DNA from: RGIG6374 sp045600965
GTDB taxonomy: Bacteria > Bacteroidota > Bacteroidia > Bacteroidales > UBA932
DNA length: 64,000 nucleotides
Assembly: GCA_045600965.1 (NCBI GenBank)
Contig: JAZRYW010000033.1
Location: 1 to 64,000, forward strand
Reading direction: 5' to 3'
The notes under the pieces are model-generated. The model did no database searches and was not told the origin of the DNA. It was given only the letters and a program-made list of their open reading frames with translations. The stretch's first letter is position 1. Each line of letters starts with the position of its first letter. This document shows positions 17,401 through 24,884 of the stretch, piece by piece. Both the position numbers and the translations under genes were made by a program.

Positions 17401-18117
17401 GCAATGGAGGAATTTTTCAAGGAGGAACCATACAAATCCCTGCGTAACTTATTTAATGTATATGAGGTGTATGCTGTGTCGAAAAACGAGACAGTTGATG
17501 GTATCACCGCCCTAAGTACTTGGTTTGGCGAAGGCTCACATATCGGAGGTAATGATGGAAAAGCCCTGGCCTATGCAACTCAAATACCTTCGGTCACCAA
17601 TCTGGACAATACATTGATAAACGTAATCATCAACCGCAGGGCGTATGCCGGGACGTCCTATATGTATTATTCTTCATCCGGGGATTACGGTAGCGGCCTT
17701 TCGGTGACATACATACCTTTGTGTCAATCTGATGAGGAATTTGGAAACACACTGCGGCATGAGGCTGGAGGTCATGGTTTCGCCAAGTTGGCCGATGAGT
17801 ATTGGTATGATGAAAATGGCGAAATCAGCAAGGAAGAAAGGGAAAATATGGTGGCTATGTCTGCATACGGATGGTATAAGAATGTTGATTTCACCGACAA
17901 TCTGATGGATATAAAGTGGAACAGGTTCGTCTTCGATTCCCGCTACTCTTCGCAGTGCATTGCAGCATACCTCGGAGGATCTACTTATCCATTTGGTGTT
18001 TGGAGACCTACGGAATACAGTATCATGCGCTATAACACAGATGGGTACAATGCGCCATCGCGCGAAGCAATCTACTACAGGGCAAACAAATTGGCATACG
18101 GTGAGTCGTGGAAGTAA
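14500..18117 (+). CDS. Surface lipoprotein: fimbrillin-like domain, BspA-type (DUF285) repeats, M64 peptidase domain
   Basis: From ATG 14500 the 1205-residue product begins with a lipoprotein signal ending LMYSC. I rejected the earlier start at 14317 because it puts about 60 basic residues before the signal. Residues about 25-290 resemble the fimbrillin/Mfa-like fold (HIRGEEESLTRS, WSPSDSISFFIG, YYAVYPYNA). About 18 BspA-type repeats of 26 residues follow (consensus FDTSNVTDMxxMFxxC). After an acidic DDDDDE linker comes a peptidase M64 domain with DIVFIGDAYSDRL and the zinc motif HEAGGHGFAKLADE, where three residues separate Glu from the second His. M64 enzymes include IgA proteases. A TAA at 18115 stops the frame just after YGESWK although the conserved C-terminal region continues in frame. 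The protein is probably surface-exposed and adhesive/proteolytic; activity is uncertain. Confidence 0.85.
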   Translation: MRTYRFAFLSILLISSFLMYSCQEAIESQVAVEQGYFTLHAQNESDFHIRGEEESLTRSVLQPDGSVFWSPSDSISFFIGDGTDGGYPLVSNNTSTAAQADFIGRIGNSPQGATYYAVYPYNAKSSCTESTLYTYLPSEQTAVEGSFDDDLFISVATSQTNEMNFYHVCGGFKFSVSGEGIRKVVFRNNDGGLLAGRLTISFDESGCPVVNSITDGTDAITVSAPDGGTFIPDKYYYAILPPTRFTKGMTITYHRESEHCVFKSTKDFSVKRAVFSRVYGKDEGLTYWRTVNSYARFKRGSQILPEGIDKNTITEIHFHINSDKKTDMSPSYESRDKFMPIYFELDGTVAHFYTPADCYTAFSMNGMFSDFSSLKSLDLRSFDTSDVYVLSGMFRGCKQLSSLDISSFNTSNVTTMLLMFNGCSSLSSLDLSHFDTSNVTDMRYMFAGCSILTSLDLSHFDTSNVTDMTSMFSDCKLLSSLDLSHFDTSNVTDMTNMFCNCNRLSSLDISSFNTSNVTTMLQMFCDCSSLSSLDLSHFDTSNVTDMRSIFAGCSSLTSLDISSFNTSNVTTMLQMFSHCRGLTTLDLSHFDTSNVTDMSSMFSQCGGLSSLNISGFNTSKVTSMLQMFYDCPCLTSLDLSHFDTSSVTDMRNMFCNCKRLTSLDLSHFDTSNVTDMSNMFIDCKLLSSLDISSFNTSNVTTMLQMFCNCSSLSSLDLSHFDTSNVTDMTNMFYKCKNLTSLNITGFNTSKVETLHGMFSSTGLSTLDLRHFTTSNVTDMSFLVEDSPNLEYVNLSSFNTEKVQEMVAMFQKCKSLKRIDLSNFATPALRDISQMFYGCTGLRRLILSNFDMSLVNAKYAACYNLTGQSKSCKIICSTATKHVLEDESTYLGNTSEYIHWYLDGAMPESDDDDDEDVELYASTDYSMDGKYSVLQKATQGNGIDIVFIGDAYSDRLIADGTYDATMKRAMEEFFKEEPYKSLRNLFNVYEVYAVSKNETVDGITALSTWFGEGSHIGGNDGKALAYATQIPSVTNLDNTLINVIINRRAYAGTSYMYYSSSGDYGSGLSVTYIPLCQSDEEFGNTLRHEAGGHGFAKLADEYWYDENGEISKEERENMVAMSAYGWYKNVDFTDNLMDIKWNRFVFDSRYSSQCIAAYLGGSTYPFGVWRPTEYSIMRYNTDGYNAPSREAIYYRANKLAYGESWK
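15634..17035 (+). repeat. Array of about 18 tandem 78-bp BspA-type repeat units
   Basis: The units encode 26 residues each. Two alternating types are seen, LSHFDTSNVTDM and ISSFNTSNVTTMLQMF, and many copies are nearly identical at the DNA level, indicating recent duplication or gene conversion within the array. The last four units are more divergent. Unit number could vary between strains by recombination. Confidence 0.85.
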
Positions 18118-18363
18118 GATTATGAGACATTCGTGAATTTCGACCTTGCCACTTATAGCGCGAAGGTTGCTGCCAGAGCCGCATATACGCCATCGCCCAG
18201 TTTCCGTCCTACACATCCACCTGTTATTGTGAAAGATAATTGGAGGGATGTGCTGAAAAACAATAGCGTAAGGAAAAAAGTTGTAAAACGGACACCTTCT
18301 GGCACCTTGAAAACCATTAAAATAAAAGAAATCGAAACTGATAAGAACACAAGTGATTTATGA
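18118..18363 (+). pseudogene. In-frame C-terminal tail of the M64 protein beyond a TAA codon
   Basis: Immediately after the TAA at 18115-18117 the same frame stays open for 81 codons. It begins DYETFVNFDLATYSAKV, which reads as the natural continuation of YGESWK at the end of an M64 domain. The tail ends in a basic stretch and a TGA at 18361-18363 that overlaps the next ATG as ATGA. No good start codon with a ribosome site precedes it; the earliest option is a GTG at 18133. The most economical reading is a single nonsense change (for example TAT or TAC to TAA), but readthrough or a sequencing error is not excluded. Confidence 0.65.
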
Positions 18364-19217
18364 AAAGAGGAATAATATATTCATTTGTCTGCATATTGTT
18401 GTTTGTGGCATTAACTTCTGGTTGCCAGAAACCTGATGTAGCTGTGACGGCTGTTACCTTGAGCCAAAACAGTTTAATATTGCGTACAGGACAGGCTTCT
18501 ACCATTTTTGCCAATATCGAACCGGATGATGCCACCGACAAGACCGTGACCTGGACAAGTTCCAACGCAGAAGTCGCCACAGTGGACGATGGTGTGATAA
18601 CGGCTTTGAAAGTTGGCTCAGCCACAATCACGGCGAGAGCGGGTGACAAGAGCGCGTCGTGTGCCGTGACGGTGGAGGCGACTCCGGTGTCCGATGTAAC
18701 GGTTGACCCCACGCAGGTAACGTTGAAGGCCGGACAGAGCGCAACACTGTCTGCAACCGTTTCTCCGGATGATGCCACCGACAAGACCGTGGTCTGGACC
18801 AGCTCCAACACTGAGGTTGCCACAGTAGCCTACGGTGTGGTGACGGCTCGGAAAGTGGGTACAGCCACCATCACGGCGAAAGCGTGCGACAAGAGTGCAA
18901 CGTGTGCCGTGACGGTGGAGGCGACACCGGTGTCCGGTGTGACGGTTGAACCCACGCTGTTAACGTTGAAGGCAGGCCAGACGGCAACGCTGTCTGCAGC
19001 CGTTTCTCCGGATGATGCCACAGACAAGACCGTGATCTGGACCAGCTCCAACGCAGAAGTCGCCACAGTGGACGATGGTGTGATAACGGCTTTGAAGGTT
19101 GGTTCCGCCACCATCACGGCGAAAGCGGGCGACAAGAGTGCAACGTGTGCCGTGACGGTGGAAAATACAGCAGGAGGCGGTATGGAACCGACAGCGGAGG
19201 GAGATTTGGATTTATGA
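18360..19217 (+). CDS. Lipoprotein with three Big_2 (bacterial Ig-like) domains
   Basis: The 285-residue product starts with a lipoprotein signal (LFVALTSGCQ). Three Big_2 repeats of about 80 residues follow. Each runs from VTLxxxxLxLxxGQ through EPDDATDKTVTWTSSN to GSATITAKAGDKSATCAVTV, and the units are so similar at DNA level that they are clearly recent duplications. The tail is short and acidic (GGGMEPTAEGDLDL). Big_2 domains act as spacers or adhesive modules on the cell surface. The start codon overlaps the stop of the M64 tail (ATGA), so the two proteins were designed to be made together. There is no catalytic domain; it could be a display partner of the M64 protein. Confidence 0.85.
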   Translation: MKRGIIYSFVCILLFVALTSGCQKPDVAVTAVTLSQNSLILRTGQASTIFANIEPDDATDKTVTWTSSNAEVATVDDGVITALKVGSATITARAGDKSASCAVTVEATPVSDVTVDPTQVTLKAGQSATLSATVSPDDATDKTVVWTSSNTEVATVAYGVVTARKVGTATITAKACDKSATCAVTVEATPVSGVTVEPTLLTLKAGQTATLSAAVSPDDATDKTVIWTSSNAEVATVDDGVITALKVGSATITAKAGDKSATCAVTVENTAGGGMEPTAEGDLDL

Positions 19218-19364
19218 TTTTCGCTTGAACTAATTGTCCGTTAAAGTTCCCGGAGAAACCAGTCGGTGAGTTTCCGGTAAAGATAGTCCCTCTCGTGGCG
19301 TTCGCCCGCCTTGCTATCGCCCTTAGGCCTGCCCGCGCCGGTCCTGGCTCCAGACCCGGCTTCG

Positions 19365-19487
19365 GCCCTCTCAAAAGAACAAATCGGCCCGAAATGTTCT
19401 TCTGACTGCGCCCGGGCCCTCTCAAAAGAACAAAATGGCCGGATTTGTTCTTCTGCGGTGGCTCACGCAGGTCATTTGCTACGAAAT
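19365..19487 (+). repeat. 123-bp direct repeat, left copy, with two AGAACA...TGTTCT hairpins
   Basis: This segment aligns along its whole length with 25145-25268. Each copy contains two CCTCTCAAAAGAACA elements that form hairpins with a following TGTTCTTCTG, then a conserved GGCTCACGC-CAGGTCATTTGCTACGAAAT tail (given in parts). The IS66 left end starts two bases after this copy ends. Confidence 0.85.
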
Positions 19488-19559
19488 TGTAAGCATCCGA
19501 CGAAATGCATATTGTAGCGGGGAGTGATCCTCGCTACTTTTGCAAAAAATCAAGATCTT

Positions 19560-19919
19560 ATGATGACACGAGAGGAAATCGCTGCAATCGACAGGGAGTG
19601 CGAGTCGCAGCACATCAGCCAGCATGAATATCTGGACAGTCACGGAATAGCCAGGCATCAGTACTACCGGTGGAAGCGCCGGTATCGTGAAGAGGATGAA
19701 CAGTCGCTGGTCCCTGCGGGGTTCGTTCCGATGATGCCGGGTGCGGCTGCATCCCAGCCGTTTTCCGCACATAAATCCAGAGGGAAGCAGCAGAAGTCAC
19801 AAGATCAGGAAAGCTTCCTGACAGTGGAAATCCGCACGTCCTGCGGTTCGGCGATGCGCATTCAGGGGAACATGACCGCAGCGCACCTGCGGGAGATAAT
19901 ATCTGCGAGCAATGTTTAG
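19560..19919 (+). CDS. tnpA: IS66 accessory protein TnpA (Orf1)
   Basis: A 119-residue protein with an N-terminal helix-turn-helix-like segment (EIAAIDRECESQHISQHEYL then HYYRWKRRY-like HQYYRWKRRY) as in the small IS66 Orf1 proteins. A basic/glutamine-rich linker and a short conserved C-terminus, FLTVEIRTSCGSAMRI, follow. The exact role of Orf1 is unclear, but it is needed for IS66 transposition in tested elements. The start chosen is the first of two ATGs at 19560; the frame opens further upstream but with no conserved residues. It overlaps orf2 by eight bases, so translation is probably coupled. Confidence 0.82.
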   Translation: MMTREEIAAIDRECESQHISQHEYLDSHGIARHQYYRWKRRYREEDEQSLVPAGFVPMMPGAAASQPFSAHKSRGKQQKSQDQESFLTVEIRTSCGSAMRIQGNMTAAHLREIISASNV

Positions 19920-20274
19920 TCTGGACGGTGGCGTAAAGTACTGGCTGTACAACAAGCCGGTGGATATGCGCAAGAGCTTCAACGGGCTGAGTGGCATCGT
20001 GACCAACGGGATGTGCGCAAGTCTGCGAAGTGGTGACGTGTACATCTTCATGAATGCGAGCCGTAATATGATGAAGATGCTACGTCAGGAGGAAGGGGGC
20101 TTGGTGCTGTACGCTGTCCGTCTTGACATGGGCCGCATGAAACCTGTTGTCCAGATGTCTGATGACGAGGTGATATCCTCTGGGATCTCCTATGAAGATA
20201 TGCTCGGGATGGTGCGTTCAGCCCTCGACAGCCCGTATGTAAGGAGGATGAAGATGCTCTCGAAAAGCCTCTGA
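19912..20274 (+). CDS. tnpB: IS66 accessory protein TnpB (Orf2)
   Basis: The 120-residue IS66 Orf2 protein. WLYNKPVDMRKSFNGLSGIV at the N-terminus and the central VYIFMNASRNMMKMLRQEEG followed by LVLYAVRLDMGRM are the hallmarks of this family (PF05717). It is the most conserved IS66 accessory protein and is essential for transposition in elements studied; its biochemical activity is unknown. It overlaps orf1 and lies 74 bases before the transposase. It looks full length. Confidence 0.92.
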   Translation: MFSLDGGVKYWLYNKPVDMRKSFNGLSGIVTNGMCASLRSGDVYIFMNASRNMMKMLRQEEGGLVLYAVRLDMGRMKPVVQMSDDEVISSGISYEDMLGMVRSALDSPYVRRMKMLSKSL

Positions 20275-20348
20275 AAAATCGACAAAATATATCAAAGAAA
20301 AAGTGTCATAGACTTGCATATATGGCACTTTTTTCGTACCTTTATACT

Positions 20349-21968
20349 ATGGAAATCAAGGAGATACAGACTCTTGTCGAGGAGAATAAACGGCTTCGGA
20401 TGCAAGTCGAAAGGCTCTCCGGAGAGAAGTCTGTCCTTTCCGCCGAGAAAGAAGTCCTTTCCGAAAAGGTCAATCTTCTTACGAAGGCGAATGCGGAGCT
20501 CGAAACTGCCAACGCATCCTTAAAGTCCATGATGGACTGGTTCCGCAAGAAGCTCTTCGGCAAGATGAGCGAGAAGAACCTCCCGCTTGACCCGTCGGCT
20601 CTTGAGCCGACTCTGTTCGACGAGCATTTGAGCGAAGAGGAGCAGGCTGCCCTTGACGCCGAAGTCAAGGCAATGGAGGAACAGAATGCCAAGACCATTG
20701 AAGTCAAGGCGCATAAGCGTGAAGTCCGCAAGCCTGTATACTCCAATCTCCCCGTCATCGTCACCGACATCTATCCCGAGGGGATGAAGGACAATCCGGA
20801 CTATGTGGAGATAGGAGTCGAGAATACCGACCGGATTGCAATCAGGCCCGCACAGATGTTCGTCGAAAGGATTGCCCGCCACAAGTTCGTCCTCAAGAGC
20901 AGCCTTCAGGTGGAGAATCCTGACAGGCAGGCCTTCGAGATAGCTTCTCTGCCTGAGATGATAATCCCGAAGGGGATGGCATCCGAAAGCCTTCTGGCCG
21001 ACATCCTTATAAACAAGTACTTCTATCACCTGCCGTTCTACAGACAGATACAGAAATACAAGGAACTGGGCGTGGCACTGAGCGATGCGACGATAAACGA
21101 CTGGTTCGCCGCTGTCTGCACGAAGTTGCGGCCTCTATATGACAAGTTGCGGGAACAGATAATGAAGAAGGACTACATACAGGTGGATGAGAGCACGTTG
21201 CCGGTGATCGACAACGAGAAGCACCGTGCGGTGAAGGGCTACATGTGGGCCGTGAGGGATGCCGTGGGCGGGAGTGTCTACTTCCATTATGATATGGGGT
21301 CCCGGAGCGGCGACACCGCACGGAAGCTTATCGGAGGATACCGGGGAGCCGTGCAGACTGACGGATACGAGGTGTACGAGTCCTTCGAGAACGCCCCGGG
21401 TAAACGTATGATAGGCTGCTGGGCTCACGTAAGGCGCAAGTTCGTGGAAGCCCTGGACGAGGACCGAAAGCATGCGAGCGAAGCAATCGTCTATATCAGC
21501 AAGCTATACAAACTGGAGACCGATATGAAGGAGGCCGGACTTGATGCAGATGCTGTCAGGGAGCGCAGGGAAAAGGAAGCGTATCCCATCATACAGGACT
21601 TCGAGAAATGGATGAACTCCGTCGCGAACCGCTTCTCGCCAAAATCCAGGATGGGCAAGGCCATCGTCTATACATACACCCTTCTTCCGAGGCTGAGCCG
21701 CTATGTTCTTGACGGTCGGTACAACATCGACAACAACGGTGTGGAGAACGCCATAAGGCCTCTGGCGCTGGGAAGGAAGAACTATCTTTTCTGCGGTAAT
21801 CACGATGCCGCAGTGCGTGCGGCCATCGTGTATTCGCTCTTCGCCTGCTGCAAGGCGCACGATGTCGAAATCAGGCCATGGCTCGAAGACACGCTCAAAC
21901 GGATCCCTACCGAAAAGGACATCACAATGCTACTTCCGGAGAACTGGCAGCCAGTGACGGCAAAGTAA
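20349..21968 (+). CDS. tnpC: IS66 family DDE transposase TnpC
   Basis: The 539-residue transposase has an N-terminal coiled coil (EIQTLVEENKRLRMQVERL region) leading into MMDWFRKKLFGKMSEK, the conserved IS66 leucine-zipper/TnpC start. The catalytic domain shows YIQVDESTLPVID for the first Asp, VQTDGYEVYESF for the second, and NNGVENAIRPLALGRKNYLF for the Glu. The zinc-finger Cys motif found in many relatives is not seen between them. I chose ATG 20349 (MEIKEIQ) over 20322 since it starts the coiled coil. The gene is intact, so the element may be active. Confidence 0.92.
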   Translation: MEIKEIQTLVEENKRLRMQVERLSGEKSVLSAEKEVLSEKVNLLTKANAELETANASLKSMMDWFRKKLFGKMSEKNLPLDPSALEPTLFDEHLSEEEQAALDAEVKAMEEQNAKTIEVKAHKREVRKPVYSNLPVIVTDIYPEGMKDNPDYVEIGVENTDRIAIRPAQMFVERIARHKFVLKSSLQVENPDRQAFEIASLPEMIIPKGMASESLLADILINKYFYHLPFYRQIQKYKELGVALSDATINDWFAAVCTKLRPLYDKLREQIMKKDYIQVDESTLPVIDNEKHRAVKGYMWAVRDAVGGSVYFHYDMGSRSGDTARKLIGGYRGAVQTDGYEVYESFENAPGKRMIGCWAHVRRKFVEALDEDRKHASEAIVYISKLYKLETDMKEAGLDADAVRERREKEAYPIIQDFEKWMNSVANRFSPKSRMGKAIVYTYTLLPRLSRYVLDGRYNIDNNGVENAIRPLALGRKNYLFCGNHDAAVRAAIVYSLFACCKAHDVEIRPWLEDTLKRIPTEKDITMLLPENWQPVTAK

Positions 21969-22181
21969 CAGTCACTGACAGCGAGTGACGGTCAGTGACA
22001 CGTCACTTGACGAAAGTGGCAGCAAACTCTCAAAAGTTGCTGCCACTTCGTTGTTATATGGTGTCACACGTACTTTGTCGGAGGCTTACTGAAATAGTTT
22101 TCTCTGTGCAGATTCATTGCACTCCCATATAATAACTTTGCTTTGTCAACAGATAACATCCCTGTTGGCCGCTCGAAGAAT

Positions 22182-23582
22182 ATGCACGAACTTATTTGTC
22201 CCAACTGTAAAAAACCATTCACCGTCAACGAAGACGATTACGCTGCCATCCTTAGTCAAGTCAAGGGTGCTGAGTTTAATGCCGAGGTAGACCGCCGTAT
22301 TGCCGAACTTCACAAACAGCAGGAAGCAGAGCAGAAAGCGCGCGATGCCCAGGCGGGGCAGGAACATCAGAAAGAACTGTCCGAAAAAGACAAAGTTATC
22401 AGTGAAAAGGATAGCGAAATCCTTCGGCTCAAAGAACAGATTACGTCCATAAGAGACAAACGCGAGTTGGAACTCAGTGCTGCCGTAACGGAGAAAGAGA
22501 AGGAGATCGCATCTCTCCGAGCTACTCTCGAGCAAAATGCTCAGACTTTAGAGATCGCTGTCCTTCGCGAACGACAGCAAGCTAAGGAAGAAGTACAGGC
22601 TAAGGAGACAGAAATTGCCGACCTTAAATCACAGGCAAAACTTGCGGCTTCGGAAGCGACACTTCGCGAACAAAGCATTGTAAATGATTACGAAGGCAAA
22701 CTGCAGGTCGCAAAGTCTGAAGCTTCTGTGCGAGAAAAAGGGCTGAAGGACGACTATGAAACTCGCCTTCGTTTCGCCAATGAAGAGGTTGAACGGCTCA
22801 AGGATTTCAAGGCACGTCTTTCCACTAAAATGGTCGGTGAGACCCTTGAGGCACACTGTAGCAACATTTTTAATGGCGAGATGCGCCCTATGTTCCCGAA
22901 CGCATATTTCGAGAAAGATAACGACGCTTCCAGCGGCTCGAAAGGCGACTTCATCTTTCGTGATAAAGAGGATGGTACCGAGTACATCTCCATTATGTTC
23001 GAGATGAAGAACGAGATGGACGAAACAGCTACCAAACATAAAAATGAGGATTTCTTCAAGAAATTGGATCAGGACCGTAACGAAAAGAAGTGCGAATATG
23101 CAGTTCTTGTATCCCTCCTAGAGCCTGAAAGCGAGCTGTACAATACCGGTATTGTCGATGTCTCATATCGATACCCGAAAATGTTCGTTATACGTCCACA
23201 GTTCTTCAAATCATTAATAATGCTTCTTGTTAATGCCTCCAGAAATGCCGTTGCATATAAAAAGGAATTGGTCCTTGCTCGCAGTCAGAATGTAGATGTG
23301 ACCAACTTCGAGAACAAGTTGATAGAATTTCGGAATAAGTTTGGGGATCACTATACGCGAGCCGCTGGAAAATTTGAAGATGCCATAAAGCAGATAGATG
23401 ACACCATCAAGAAACTCCAAGCCGTTAAGAAGAGTTTCGAACAATCCGAAAACTATCTGCGATTGGCAAATCAAGATACTGAAGAGTTGACTATCCGGAA
23501 ATTGACCTACAAGAATCCTACGATGAAGGCTAAATTCGAGGAAGCTCACAAGAATTGTGCAGAAGACAATCAAGAATCGTAA
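22182..23582 (+). CDS. DUF2130 protein: zinc ribbon-like N-terminus, long coiled coil, nuclease-like domain
   Basis: The 466-residue product begins MHELICPNCKKPFTVNEDDY, a CxxC zinc-binding motif. Residues about 30-215 are a charged coiled coil. The C-terminal half is DUF2130 (PF09903): STKMVGETLEAHCSNIFN, GSKGDFIF, then ISIMFEMKNEMDET. The Asp followed by E-x-K resembles the PD-(D/E)XK nuclease core, which is the suggested fold of this family. Function is unknown; a DNA or RNA-linked role is inferred. I placed the start at 22182, where the CxxC motif begins, rather than 22143. It stands alone between the IS66 right end (93 bases away) and a RAYT transposase, an accessory context that hints at horizontal acquisition. 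Confidence 0.85.
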   Translation: MHELICPNCKKPFTVNEDDYAAILSQVKGAEFNAEVDRRIAELHKQQEAEQKARDAQAGQEHQKELSEKDKVISEKDSEILRLKEQITSIRDKRELELSAAVTEKEKEIASLRATLEQNAQTLEIAVLRERQQAKEEVQAKETEIADLKSQAKLAASEATLREQSIVNDYEGKLQVAKSEASVREKGLKDDYETRLRFANEEVERLKDFKARLSTKMVGETLEAHCSNIFNGEMRPMFPNAYFEKDNDASSGSKGDFIFRDKEDGTEYISIMFEMKNEMDETATKHKNEDFFKKLDQDRNEKKCEYAVLVSLLEPESELYNTGIVDVSYRYPKMFVIRPQFFKSLIMLLVNASRNAVAYKKELVLARSQNVDVTNFENKLIEFRNKFGDHYTRAAGKFEDAIKQIDDTIKKLQAVKKSFEQSENYLRLANQDTEELTIRKLTYKNPTMKAKFEEAHKNCAEDNQES

Positions 23583-23938
23583 TTCTTCATTTGTTATTAC
23601 GGCTATGATTGTCCCGTCGATGTCAAATCTTGCTATATGTTCAATCCGTCATTACCGGGACCACCTGAATTGTGCTCTTGGGAAAACAATGGCCATTGCA
23701 TCAGAGGTGATGGGTTATCTGATGGAAGGCGAATAGTTGGCTTTCCAAGAAATTTTCCTAACTTGCAGCCACTATCGATGCGCAGTGGCCTTGATTTATG
23801 TATTTGCAAGCTCTGCAGGTCGCTCTGACCGGGTATCTGACACCCTTTTCTCGCTCTTGTGCATCAGTAAGCATTTTTGTTTTTACCGGGAATCGGTATT
23901 GGTCCGATGGGGTCATATCATTCCTTAAATGAGCCGTT
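23583..23938. other. Intergenic DNA between the DUF2130 and RAYT genes
   Basis: No convincing gene is present in these 356 bases. A 38-codon frame at 23620-23736 (MSNLAICSIRHYRDH...) may be a gene remnant but is not recognised. A short hairpin, GGGTATCTGACACCC, lies near 23830. The rest is lower in GC than the neighbours. Confidence 0.45.
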
Positions 23939-24859
23939 ATGAGCGATTTTTCAAATAAAGAAGGGAGATGCCTTCTGTGTTTCAACGAATTGAGCCCCTG
24001 TTACCATCTGTGGACTCCGGAGAACTTTGAAATCATATTTCGGAACGACGCCGAGTTCCGTATCGGAATGGGGATAATGGCTATCGCCGCCAAGTGTTTC
24101 CCGGATGTACGGATCATCACTTTCGAGTTGATGACAAACCATATGCATATTATGGCTGCAGGTGATGAGTCAAGGTTAAGCCAAATGTTCGAGCTGATAA
24201 AGAAGCTGTTGATCCGAATGGCCGGGGATGCCGGTCGAACAATAAACTGGACCGCATTCAAACCGGGGATACGGCATTTGAACGACCTTGCTGATGCAAG
24301 GAACGTCCTGATATACGACAACAGAAACGGATTTCTTGTGCACGACAACTACACTCCCTTTTCATATCCCTGGGGAGCGAATTCCTGCTATTTCAATCCG
24401 GTTGCAAAAAAGAGATTCCAGGAGTCATCCGTACCATCAACCATCAAGGAGCGCCGCTCGATATTCCGCTCTCATATTTCCGACGGGATTCAAGGGCTGA
24501 GGCTGTTGGACGGTTGTTTCTCTTCTTTTTCTTTCTGCGATATCGAGGCTGGAGAAAGCATCTTTCGTAACGCGGTACATTATTTCCATATGCTGGGCAG
24601 AAATATCGAAAGCAACAAGGAGATTGCAAAGGAAATCGGAGAAAGTATATCATACACTGAGGATGAGCTATATGCGGCAGTCAGTGCGAAATGCCGGAAT
24701 GAATACGGAACGGCCAACCCGTCCCAGATTCCCTCCGATGGAAAAATCGCAATGGCAAAGGTGATGCGATATGAGTATAATGCGACGCTGAAGCAAATTC
24801 AGAGGATGCTTCGCCTGGACTCAAGGGTGCTGCTCCCGATTTTCGGCTCGCAAGGATAA
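23939..24859 (+). CDS. REP-associated tyrosine transposase-like protein (Y1/HUH, RAYT)
   Basis: The 306-residue protein has the Y1_Tnp/IS200-like fold. FELMTNHMHIMAAGD near residue 60 provides the His-x-His metal site of HUH enzymes. VLIYDNRNGFLVHDNYTPFS followed by YPWGANSCYF corresponds to the catalytic Tyr helix and the YPWSS-like segment typical of RAYTs. The C-terminal part (MAKVMRYEYNATLKQIQRML) looks like a DNA-binding helix that may read the repeat foot. RAYTs nick single-stranded REP palindromes and are thought to spread them; they are domesticated single-copy genes. Immediately downstream are tandem 51-bp palindromic repeats, the expected partner. The gene lies next to IS66 and DUF2130 but has no terminal repeats of its own. 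It appears intact. Confidence 0.83.
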   Translation: MSDFSNKEGRCLLCFNELSPCYHLWTPENFEIIFRNDAEFRIGMGIMAIAAKCFPDVRIITFELMTNHMHIMAAGDESRLSQMFELIKKLLIRMAGDAGRTINWTAFKPGIRHLNDLADARNVLIYDNRNGFLVHDNYTPFSYPWGANSCYFNPVAKKRFQESSVPSTIKERRSIFRSHISDGIQGLRLLDGCFSSFSFCDIEAGESIFRNAVHYFHMLGRNIESNKEIAKEIGESISYTEDELYAAVSAKCRNEYGTANPSQIPSDGKIAMAKVMRYEYNATLKQIQRMLRLDSRVLLPIFGSQG

Positions 24860-24884
24860 TCCGGTTCGGCTCGTTATGCCAATC

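Larger units (their letters stand above)
19489..22089 (+). mobile_element. Complete IS66-family insertion sequence (2601 bp)
   Basis: The element is bounded by imperfect terminal inverted repeats. The left end reads GTAAGCATCCGACGAAAT and the right end, reversed, reads GTAAGCCTCCGACAAAGT, the usual IS66-type termini beginning GTAA. Three intact genes in the canonical order lie inside. The expected 8-bp target duplication is not evident: the flanks are ACGAAATT on the left and TGAAATAG on the right, so an end may have been rearranged after insertion. Confidence 0.85.

Noticed and set aside
23620..23736. 38-codon frame MSNLAICSIRHYRDH
   Set aside because: It is short and unrecognised, with no clear ribosome site; it may be a remnant but cannot be supported as a gene.
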